From Opitutia bacterium (GTDB lineage: Bacteria > Verrucomicrobiota > Verrucomicrobiia > Opitutales > Seribacteraceae), in NCBI GenBank assembly GCA_018695085.1, contig JABHOU010000156.1, positions 1 through 5,253 of the forward strand: a stretch of 5,253 nt of DNA, read 5' to 3'. Below the pieces are notes generated by a model. It was not told the origin of the DNA. It worked only from the letters and a program-made list of their open reading frames with translations, and ran no database searches. Below, piece after piece: positions 1 to 5,253 of the stretch; the first letter of the stretch is position 1; the number at the start of each line of letters is the position of its first letter. The position numbers and the translations under genes are program-made.

Positions 1-652
1 AGGTACTGCCCGCACGGATGGCTTCCTCCATGTCACCCGACATGCCCATCGACAACTCGGGCAACTCCACTTCAAACGATCCCGCCAAACGATCTCGCAA
101 TTCACGAAGGGATTCGAAGCAACTCCGAGCAATGGTTGGATCCTCGGGAGCAAAGGGAGCGATAGTCATGAAACCTTCGACTTTCAAATTCGAGCAAGAA
201 AGAGCCGCTTCAAGAAAGCCATCCGTTTCTTCAGGAAACACTCCGAATTTTGCAGGATCTTTTCCCGCGTTGACCTGAAGCAAAACACGCAAGCAACAGT
301 TCGCGTTTGCGGCGGCGGCATCCAGACGGTTCAAGAGCTTCTCGGAATCCACAGACTGTACCCGAGCAAACCTGTTCGGAATGAATTTCGCCTTCTTTGA
401 CTGAAGGTGTCCGATCAGTTCCCAATTCCCTGGCTCCTTCACATCTTCCATCTTTTTAAGAGCTTCCATCACTCGATTCTCGCCAACTGAACAAAAACCT
501 GCTGAAAAAGCGAATCGAACTGCCTCTGCTGGCCATGTCTTCGTGACAGGCAATAAAGCAACCTCTTCCGAGGAACGATTACTGGCATCACAGGCTCTCG
601 CAATGCGGCCCCTGACCTCAGACAAGTTGTTTAGAAAAACTTCTGGTGACAT
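1..652 (-). CDS. yggS: YggS/PROSC-family pyridoxal phosphate homeostasis protein (3' end cut by the window edge)
   Basis: Cytosolic PLP-binding protein of the YggS/PROSC/YBL036C family. The family is known for handling free pyridoxal 5'-phosphate and for effects on amino-acid and keto-acid balance; no catalytic reaction is established. Translating the minus strand from the ATG at 652-650 gives 217 residues with the family landmarks in order: LLPVTK with the presumed PLP lysine at residue 38 (Lys36 in E. coli YggS), GENR at 57-60, WELIGHLQSKK at 77-87, QSVDS at 99-103, LLQVNAGKDPAKFG at 124-137, GFMTI at 160-164 and LSMGMSGDMEEAI near residues 200-212, ending at AGST. Only about the last 10-20 residues (the usual V-R-x-G-x-x-x-F-G stretch) lie outside the window. 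An in-frame TTG five codons upstream is a possible alternative start. The Shine-Dalgarno is weak at best (GGA about 9 bases upstream). It is divergent from the lysR gene across 71 bp. The family call is strong. Confidence 0.93.
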   Translation of the reverse strand, partial: MSPEVFLNNLSEVRGRIARACDASNRSSEEVALLPVTKTWPAEAVRFAFSAGFCSVGENRVMEALKKMEDVKEPGNWELIGHLQSKKAKFIPNRFARVQSVDSEKLLNRLDAAAANANCCLRVLLQVNAGKDPAKFGVFPEETDGFLEAALSCSNLKVEGFMTIAPFAPEDPTIARSCFESLRELRDRLAGSFEVELPELSMGMSGDMEEAIRAGST

Positions 653-678
653 CGTTAAAGCGTCCAATAAGAAAAATG

Positions 679-706
679 AATATATAGTTGCTTCCGATTA
701 GAATAA
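679..706 (-). promoter_or_regulatory. putative promoter of the yggS-family gene
   Basis: On the minus strand a TATATT hexamer (684-679) is preceded, 16 bp upstream, by TTATTC (706-701), a poor match to the -35 consensus. Transcription would start near 672, about 20 bases before the ATG at 652. The whole intergenic stretch is AT-rich, so such hexamers can occur by chance. The -35 position overlaps the proposed LysR-type dyad at 697-711, which would suit activation by the divergent regulator. This is a tentative placement. Confidence 0.25.
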
Positions 707-718
707 TTAATTTATAAT
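688..718 (+). promoter_or_regulatory. putative promoter of the lysR gene with a perfect TATAAT -10 box
   Basis: A perfect TATAAT lies at 713-718, only five bases before the ATG at 724. The best -35 candidate is TTGCTT at 688-693, with a long 19-bp spacer. If this -10 is used, transcription would begin at or within a base or two of the start codon, making the regulator mRNA leaderless or nearly so. This fits the absence of any Shine-Dalgarno before the ATG. The proposed LysR-type dyad (697-711) lies between the -35 and the -10, a position suited to autorepression. AT-richness is the main caveat. Confidence 0.4.
697..711. promoter_or_regulatory. candidate LysR-type operator (ATTA-N7-TAAT, T-N11-A)
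   Basis: The 15-bp stretch is a perfect interrupted dyad with arms ATTA (697-700) and TAAT (708-711) around seven bases. It contains the T-N11-A pattern (T698, A710) known for LysR-family boxes. It sits in the divergent region between the lysR -35 and -10 candidates and just upstream of the yggS -10 candidate. That is where a LysR protein would be expected to repress its own gene and control its neighbour. Overlapping ATTA/TAAT half-sites continue to 718 (ATTA 706-709, TAAT 715-718). Four-base arms in AT-rich DNA arise easily by chance, so position and pattern are the only support. Confidence 0.35.
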
Positions 719-723
719 GATAG

Positions 724-1629
724 ATGCAAATTCAGAATTTTAAGACCTTCTGCGACTTGGTTGAAACTAAGAGCTTTTCCAAAGCCGCCCGCTTGAACGG
801 AGTGACCCAATCAGCGGTCAGTCAACAACTCAAGGCGATGGAAACTCACTATGACATGCTGATCATAGATCGCAACCAAAAGAAGTTTCGACTCGCTCCC
901 CAAGGGGCCAAACTTTATACAACTTTCAAGGAAATCCTGCGGTTGTATGAAAAACTCAATTGTGAATTACAGGAAATGCGCAACATCGTCAGTGGGACTA
1001 TACAACTCGCCACAGTTAACAGTATAGGATTACACGAACTGCCCCCATACCTCAAGCGATTCATGAAGGAGTATCCTTCGGTAAACGTAAGAGTTGAGTA
1101 CCGAAGAGCCAATCTCGTCTATGAAGATGTTCTTCACGGGTCAGTAGATCTCGGACTGGTTGCCTTTCCGAACAAGCACAAGGAACTTCAGGTTATACCA
1201 TTTGCCGAGGACGAATTGGTTCTAGCGACGCATCCCGAACATGTCTTGGCAAAGAAGAAAAGCGTAAATTTGGCGGATCTCCAAGGTCTCGATTTCATTG
1301 CTTTCGAACGTGACATACCGACTCGTAAGGCAACCGATGAAATACTGCGAAAAGCCAACATCACCATAGGTCTTGTAATGGAATTCGACAATGTGGAGAC
1401 GGTGAAGCGCGCAATCGAAATTAACGCGGGTTGCGCAATCCTGCCCGCCAGTACAATCCGTAATGAAGTTACCCAGAACCAACTGGTTTCATGCAAACTC
1501 AACGGCGGTAAGTTCTTACGACCTCTAGCCATAATCCACAAGAAGAACAAACTCCTCACTCCTGCGATTCGCTCGTTCATTGAATTGATGCAAGGTGAGA
1601 AAAAAGTATCATCAAGCGACGATAATTAG
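724..1629 (+). CDS. LysR-family transcriptional regulator
   Basis: DNA-binding regulator of 301 residues, the normal length for the LysR family. The N-terminal winged helix-turn-helix covers about residues 1-60: FKTFCDLVETKSFSKAARL, then the recognition segment VTQSAVSQQLKAME (27-40), followed by the family's typical linker helix to about residue 88. The C-terminal effector-binding domain (about 90-290) starts at GTIQLATVNSIGLHELPPYLKRF and includes the expected VDLGLVAFP stretch and the INAGCAILPAS segment near residues 238-248. The inducer cannot be named from sequence. The ATG at 724 directly follows an in-frame TAG, so the start cannot lie further upstream. No Shine-Dalgarno is visible, and a TATAAT lies five bases before the ATG. 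The gene diverges from the yggS-family gene and converges on the DUF3108 gene 30 bp downstream. The tail after about residue 290 (KKVSSSDDN) is polar and probably disordered. The family is certain; the specific role is unknown. Confidence 0.95.
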   Translation: MQIQNFKTFCDLVETKSFSKAARLNGVTQSAVSQQLKAMETHYDMLIIDRNQKKFRLAPQGAKLYTTFKEILRLYEKLNCELQEMRNIVSGTIQLATVNSIGLHELPPYLKRFMKEYPSVNVRVEYRRANLVYEDVLHGSVDLGLVAFPNKHKELQVIPFAEDELVLATHPEHVLAKKKSVNLADLQGLDFIAFERDIPTRKATDEILRKANITIGLVMEFDNVETVKRAIEINAGCAILPASTIRNEVTQNQLVSCKLNGGKFLRPLAIIHKKNKLLTPAIRSFIELMQGEKKVSSSDDN

Positions 1630-1659
1630 AAATTCTTCTAGGTCGGCTTCAAGTCCCAA

Positions 1660-2424
1660 TCACGGTTCGTCCCCCGGACCGTTTTCAATCCTTTCTAAGC
1701 GAGCGGTAAAGCTTCCTACGGCAACCTTGCTGGCCATCTTTACGGGAATACGACGAGCATTAGCCGAATACCATATTCGGAGGACGCCTCGAGGGCTTTT
1801 CCTGAAGACTCCTCGAAGATTCTTGAGAGCGGGTGTCGCCTCGAACACTTCAAATTTGCCTGCCGTGACTCGAAGTTTTTCTTTTGCCTGCACAGCTACC
1901 TCCATGTCCTGAAGCACTCGACCGTCGCATGTGGGAAAGGATCGCCTTACGCCGGCTTTAATTTCTCCCAGTCTGAACAAATAGGCAATCGACAGGGGAT
2001 CGAAGGCAACAGGTCTGATCGGTATCTTCCGTTCGAGCTTTCCGTAATTGGAATAGAAGGCCAAGTTGCGATCGTAGTCGAAACGCACGACCACGTCGCG
2101 CTCAGTTTTCCCTTCTTGCTGTTTTTTTCGGTATAGCAACGATCGACTAAAATCGGCAGCTAGATAGCTTTCCGCTCGGGTACGGACTTTATAGAAGGCA
2201 TCGGCGAATTCGTTGGTCCGGACGGATAGAACGAATTTGTAGCAAAGAGTCCCGTTCACCTCCTCGGATGGAGCTACTTCGAGGGTTGCTCTACCGACGG
2301 GGATGAGACCCCATTTGATTTTGTAATGCAGGCGCTCTCCGGGAACGAAAGGAGGTGACGATTCTTCTCCGAAACCCAAACAATAAAATGCAAGGAAAAG
2401 GAGAGAGGCAAAACGACAATTCAC
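1660..2424 (-). CDS. exported DUF3108-family protein
   Basis: A protein of 254 residues. The N-terminus (residues 1-19) looks like a Sec signal peptide: one arginine at position 4, a hydrophobic core FASLLFLAFYCLGF, and possible cleavage around GFG-E. Cys15 is not in a convincing lipobox. The mature part matches my knowledge of DUF3108: FVPGERLHYKIKWGLIPVGRATLEV at about 26-50, a central DPLSIAYLFRLGEIKAG segment, and a C-terminal RIWYSANARRIPVKMASKVAVGSFTARLERI block. This family is thought to be a beta-rich periplasmic or outer-membrane-facing protein with no established biochemical role. The start is GTG (2424-2422), sharing four bases (GTGA) with the end of the phosphorylase gene. There is no separate Shine-Dalgarno, so translation probably depends on ribosomes finishing glgP. 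The stop at 1662-1660 faces the lysR stop across 30 bp. I infer co-expression with glgP, but no functional link can be read from the sequence. Confidence 0.85.
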   Translation of the reverse strand: MNCRFASLLFLAFYCLGFGEESSPPFVPGERLHYKIKWGLIPVGRATLEVAPSEEVNGTLCYKFVLSVRTNEFADAFYKVRTRAESYLAADFSRSLLYRKKQQEGKTERDVVVRFDYDRNLAFYSNYGKLERKIPIRPVAFDPLSIAYLFRLGEIKAGVRRSFPTCDGRVLQDMEVAVQAKEKLRVTAGKFEVFEATPALKNLRGVFRKSPRGVLRIWYSANARRIPVKMASKVAVGSFTARLERIENGPGDEP

Positions 2425-4910
2425 TGCTCGACGGGTATAGGTTCGAGATTCCAGATTTCTTGGGCATATTCTCGTATGGTTCGATCAGAAGAGAATTTCC
2501 CCGAACGAGCCACGTTCCGAATGGCCATGGCACTCCATTTTTCAGCGTCGGCATAAACGGAATCGGCCTTTTCCTGAGCCTCGACGTACGCACGGTAGTC
2601 GGCGAGAACAAAGTAAGGATCCCCCCAATCGAGCAAGCTGTGAACGAGATCCGAAAACACCCCGCGTTCTCCCCCGGTAAAGGTATTGGAACTAAGCCAA
2701 TCCACGACGGCTTTAAGTTCCTCATCCGATTCGTAAACGGCATACGGATCGTAACCTTCTCGACGAAGCTCCTCGATACCTTCGACGGTCTTTCCGAAAA
2801 TAAATATGTTCTCTTCGCCAACTTCATCCCGGATTTCAACATTGGCCCCGTCGAGGGTACCAATGGTAAGAGAGCCATTGAGGGCAAACTTCATGTTACC
2901 CGTGCCCGAAGCCTCTTTCCCCGCCGTGGATATTTGCTCAGACAAATCCGTCGCAGGGATGATTCGTTCAGCTGCGGAAACCCCATAGTTGGGCATGAAT
3001 GCGACCTTGATCTTGTCCCCGATTCGGGAATCATCATTGATCCGACGCCCCACTAGGTTGATAGCTCGAATAATGAGCTTGGCGAGATGGTAACCGGGAG
3101 CCGCTTTGGCTCCGAATAGAAAGAGTCTTGGTCGAACGTCGAGGCCGGGATCGTTCAGCAGGCGACGATAAAGGGGGAGGACATGCAAAAGATTCAGATG
3201 CTGACGCTTGTATTCGTGTAGACGTTTTATTTGAGAATCGAAGATGGCATCGGGATTAACCTTCAAGCCAAGTTCGGCCGAAAGGTGATTGGTCAAAAGT
3301 GCTTTGTTGCAATGTTTCACCGCCCTGAACTGTTCTCGAAAGGACGCGTCCTCGGCGAAAGCATCGAGATCACGCAGACAGTCCAGCTCGGTTATCCAAC
3401 CATCCCCGATGGCGGAGGTTATAAGGTCGGACAAACCCGGATTGCAACCCAGCAACCATCGGCGGGGAGTAATTCCATTGGTTTTGTTATTGAATTTACG
3501 AGGGTATAGTTCTGCAAATTCGTGAAGAAGGTTTTCCTTAAGCAGTTTTGTATGCAAGGCCGCCACGCCGTTCACAGAACTGCTGCCGGCGACGGAAAGG
3601 TGAGCCATTTTAATGGATCCGCCCTTGACGATGCTCATGCTGGATTTTCGTCCTTCGTCACCGGGCCACTTCGCCTCTACCTCCTCTGCCAAGAAACGAC
3701 GATTCACCTCACGGACGAGTTCGAGATGACGCGGGAGGACCTTACCGAAAAGATCTTCTCCCCAAGCCTCCAAGGCTTCGGGAAGCAAGGTATGATTGGT
3801 ATAAGCGAAAGCACGGCGGACGATCCCCCAAGCCGAGACCCAAGCCAAATGCTCCTCGTCAACCAAGATCCTTAGCAATTCGAGAATAGCCACCGACGGA
3901 TGCGTATCGTTCAACTGTATGATCGCCTTGTCAGGAAATTCCTCCCAGTTCGTATCTTTCTTGCGAAAACGACGAATCATGTCCCGCAAGGAACAAGCAA
4001 CGAAAAAATATTGCTGCACGAGTCGCAGCTCCTTGCCGCTTTCTGTTTCGTCGTTCGGGTAAAGAACTTTGGATATGGTTTCACCCAAGGCCTTCTCGCG
4101 AACTGCCTCGACGTATCCGCCTTGATTGAAGGTCTCAAAATCGAATTCCTGCGAAGCCTTGGACTCCCAGAGGCGAAGGAAATTAACCGTCTTGGCCCCA
4201 TACCCGACAATGGCGACGTCGTACGGCACTCCCTCGATCGTCTTGGTCTCTACCCACTTGGGAGAGTAATTTCCAAAACTATCGTAATCATGCGTCACGC
4301 GACCGTACAATCGCACGGTTTGAGCGTACTGGGGGCGTACGATTTCCCACGGATTACCAAACTTCAGCCAGTCGTCGGGACTTTCCATTTGATGACCATC
4401 CCGAAAACTCTGTCGGAACAGACCGAACTGATAGTGGATGCCATATCCGATCGCAGGCAATTCCAAAGTGGCCATCGAATCCAAGAAACATGCAGCTAGG
4501 CGGCCTAGTCCTCCGTTGCCTAAACCCATGTCGTGTTCTTCTTCGCAAAGCTCCTCGAGATCTTGGTCCAATTCCGACAAGGCTTGTCGGACAGGTTCGC
4601 GCAAACCGCAATTGTGCAGGTTCACATTCAACAAACGGCCCATCAGGTACTCTAGACTCAGGTAATAGACTCGCTTTGTCCCGGAATTACTGTGAACGGC
4701 TTGGGTCTCGATGAAACGATCGATCAATTGGTCTCGAACCGCAAGGGAGGTTGCCATCCACAATTCTCGTCTTGTGGCATTGGATAAATGGCGAGCCATC
4801 GTGAGGCGGAGATGTCGCAGAATCGAGGTCTTCATCTCCTCGACCAAGTCATTACTCACGGAAAGTTTGGATTCGACTTCAAGATCAGCTTCCTTTGTTT
4901 GCAAAGTCAT
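2421..4910 (-). CDS. glgP: glycogen/starch/alpha-glucan phosphorylase
   Basis: GT35-family enzyme that cleaves terminal alpha-1,4 glucosyl units of storage glucan or maltodextrin with phosphate, giving glucose-1-phosphate in the cytosol. The product is 829 residues from the ATG at 4910, full length for the family. Landmarks from that start: YYLSLEYLMGR (82-92), the glycine-rich MGLGNGGLGRLAACF (128-142), LNDTHPSVAI (333-342), YTNHTLLPEALE (370-381, with the histidine equivalent to rabbit His377), NKTNGITPRRWL, RLHEYKRQ, and the PLP-binding EASGTGNMK with its Schiff-base lysine at 674 (Lys680 in the rabbit enzyme). The N-terminus lacks a recognisable version of the animal Ser14 phosphorylation peptide. 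An in-frame GTG at 4925, immediately after an in-frame TAA, is an alternative start adding five residues. Neither start has a clear Shine-Dalgarno; ATG was preferred for codon type. The end overlaps the next gene by four bases, and a GalM-type gene lies upstream on the same strand. Whether it prefers glycogen or maltodextrin (GlgP or MalP role) cannot be decided. Confidence 0.97.
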   Translation of the reverse strand: MTLQTKEADLEVESKLSVSNDLVEEMKTSILRHLRLTMARHLSNATRRELWMATSLAVRDQLIDRFIETQAVHSNSGTKRVYYLSLEYLMGRLLNVNLHNCGLREPVRQALSELDQDLEELCEEEHDMGLGNGGLGRLAACFLDSMATLELPAIGYGIHYQFGLFRQSFRDGHQMESPDDWLKFGNPWEIVRPQYAQTVRLYGRVTHDYDSFGNYSPKWVETKTIEGVPYDVAIVGYGAKTVNFLRLWESKASQEFDFETFNQGGYVEAVREKALGETISKVLYPNDETESGKELRLVQQYFFVACSLRDMIRRFRKKDTNWEEFPDKAIIQLNDTHPSVAILELLRILVDEEHLAWVSAWGIVRRAFAYTNHTLLPEALEAWGEDLFGKVLPRHLELVREVNRRFLAEEVEAKWPGDEGRKSSMSIVKGGSIKMAHLSVAGSSSVNGVAALHTKLLKENLLHEFAELYPRKFNNKTNGITPRRWLLGCNPGLSDLITSAIGDGWITELDCLRDLDAFAEDASFREQFRAVKHCNKALLTNHLSAELGLKVNPDAIFDSQIKRLHEYKRQHLNLLHVLPLYRRLLNDPGLDVRPRLFLFGAKAAPGYHLAKLIIRAINLVGRRINDDSRIGDKIKVAFMPNYGVSAAERIIPATDLSEQISTAGKEASGTGNMKFALNGSLTIGTLDGANVEIRDEVGEENIFIFGKTVEGIEELRREGYDPYAVYESDEELKAVVDWLSSNTFTGGERGVFSDLVHSLLDWGDPYFVLADYRAYVEAQEKADSVYADAEKWSAMAIRNVARSGKFSSDRTIREYAQEIWNLEPIPVEQ

Positions 4911-5044
4911 TGTTTTGATAAGCACTTAGTTGAAAACAGCATAAACGATAAGCTGACCTCACGAAAGTAAACTAGCAAGGCTCGGGCCAAGCTTTAACGC
5001 ACGGGGAGAGTACTCGATAGCTTGTTCGCAACGAAAAGCGAGCG
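4911..5044 (-). other. non-coding leader between galM and glgP
   Basis: This 134-bp gap has no credible coding sequence. It carries a small hairpin right after the galM stop (5020-5039), an 8-bp palindrome GAGTACTC (5008-5015), and a weak promoter candidate for glgP on the minus strand: TATGCT (4943-4938) with TTTCGT (4966-4961) 17 bp upstream, matching the -35 consensus poorly. The gap is long for a simple operon junction, so glgP may have its own promoter while also receiving read-through from galM. I found no recognisable riboswitch. Confidence 0.4.
5020..5039 (-). terminator. possible hairpin terminator or attenuator after galM
   Basis: Starting five bases past the galM stop, the minus strand can fold into a stem of eight pairs with one bulged C: arms GCTTTTCG and CGAA(C)AAGC around a TTG loop. 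Half of the pairs are A-U, and the stem is not followed by a run of U, so it is not a standard intrinsic terminator. It could slow or partly block transcription into glgP, or protect the 3' end of the galM message, or be incidental. Confidence 0.25.
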
Positions 5045-5253
5045 TTACTCGGCTCGAAACTTGTGAACGATAACGTGCTTATAGGTTTCGCCGGGCTTGA
5101 GCACACAGGACTTCCATCCCTCTTCGCCCTGATGGTTCGGGCTATCCGGGAACACTTGGGTTTCGAGGCATAGACCCGAACGATGAGGATACGGTTTCCC
5201 GCTCTTCCCAACAAGTGTGCCATCGAGATAGTTGCCTGTGTAAAACTGAATCC
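5045..5253 (-). CDS. galM: aldose 1-epimerase (galactose mutarotase), C-terminal part, cut by the window edge
   Basis: The last 68 residues of a GalM-family mutarotase, which interconverts alpha and beta anomers of glucose, galactose and related hexoses. The visible part is the diagnostic C-terminus: IQFYTGNYLDGTLVGKSG (1-18), a YPHRSGLCLETQVFPDSPNH block (21-40) whose Glu in CLETQ is the expected catalytic base, and the terminal LKPGETYKHVIVHKF strand (51-65). The stop TAA is at 5047-5045. The rest of the protein (usually 250-300 residues more) lies beyond 5253, so the start, any signal peptide and the gene's exact length cannot be judged. It is on the same strand as glgP, 134 bp upstream, which suggests a small sugar-metabolism cluster. 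The symbol reflects the family; substrate preference is not shown. Confidence 0.93.
   Translation of the reverse strand, partial: IQFYTGNYLDGTLVGKSGKPYPHRSGLCLETQVFPDSPNHQGEEGWKSCVLKPGETYKHVIVHKFRAE

Noticed and set aside
18..278. Plus-strand open frame at the left edge
   Set aside because: It is antisense to the clearly conserved YggS-family C-terminal region.
1188..1580. Minus-strand open frame of 130 codons opposite lysR
   Set aside because: It is a shadow of the LysR effector domain and shows no family resemblance.
1627..1640. Inverted repeat TAGAA-N4-TTCTA between the convergent lysR and DUF3108 genes as a shared terminator
   Set aside because: It has only five mostly A-T pairs, overlaps the lysR stop codon and has no U-tract, so it is too weak to call.
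2291..2887. Minus-strand open frame of 198 codons overlapping glgP and DUF3108 in another frame
   Set aside because: Both overlapped genes have clear family motifs in their own frames; this one has none.
2355..3056. Long plus-strand open frame (233 codons) opposite the 3' end of glgP and the start of the DUF3108 gene
   Set aside because: It lies antisense to two well-supported genes, its translation resembles no family I know, and long antisense open frames are common opposite conserved coding sequence.
3900..4499. Plus-strand open frame of 199 codons inside glgP
   Set aside because: It is fully antisense to conserved phosphorylase sequence with no recognisable domain or start signal.
4988..5024. 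Inverted repeat CAAGCT (4988-4993) / AGCTTG (5019-5024)
   Set aside because: Six-base arms separated by 25 bases are expected by chance, and the right arm competes with the more compact hairpin at 5020-5039.

Overview
The window looks like a stretch of ordinary bacterial chromosome with moderate GC content. It holds five genes: three complete, and one cut off at each edge. Start codons lack clear Shine-Dalgarno sequences. That, together with the protein mix, would suit a Verrucomicrobiota/PVC-type or other Gram-negative bacterium. The Gram-negative inference rests mainly on the exported DUF3108-type protein; the phylum is a guess from general impression, not a proof. I see no rRNA, tRNA, CRISPR array, insertion sequence, integrase or phage gene.

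Layout from left to right: (1) positions 1-652, minus strand, a YggS/PROSC-type pyridoxal-phosphate-binding protein missing only its last residues; (2) 653-723, a 71-bp AT-rich divergent promoter region with a TATAAT box and a LysR-type ATTA-N7-TAAT dyad; (3) 724-1629, plus strand, a complete LysR-family transcription regulator; (4) 1630-1659, a 30-bp convergent gap; (5) 1660-2424, minus strand, an exported DUF3108-family protein; (6) 2421-4910, minus strand, a full-length glycogen/alpha-glucan phosphorylase whose stop codon overlaps the DUF3108 start by four bases (GTGA); (7) 4911-5044, a non-coding leader with a small hairpin just after the upstream gene; (8) 5045-5253, minus strand, the C-terminal 68 residues of an aldose 1-epimerase (GalM family).

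The right half reads galM - glgP - DUF3108 in one direction. The first two fit sugar metabolism: the phosphorylase releases glucose-1-phosphate from storage glucan, and the mutarotase interconverts the anomers of free hexoses. The envelope protein at the end is translationally linked to the phosphorylase, but its role is unknown. The left half is a divergent lysR/yggS pair, the typical arrangement for a LysR regulator that represses itself and controls its neighbour. I did not find a convincing new biological system. The points most worth checking are the regulator dyad with its near-leaderless start and the coupled phosphorylase/envelope-protein pair.
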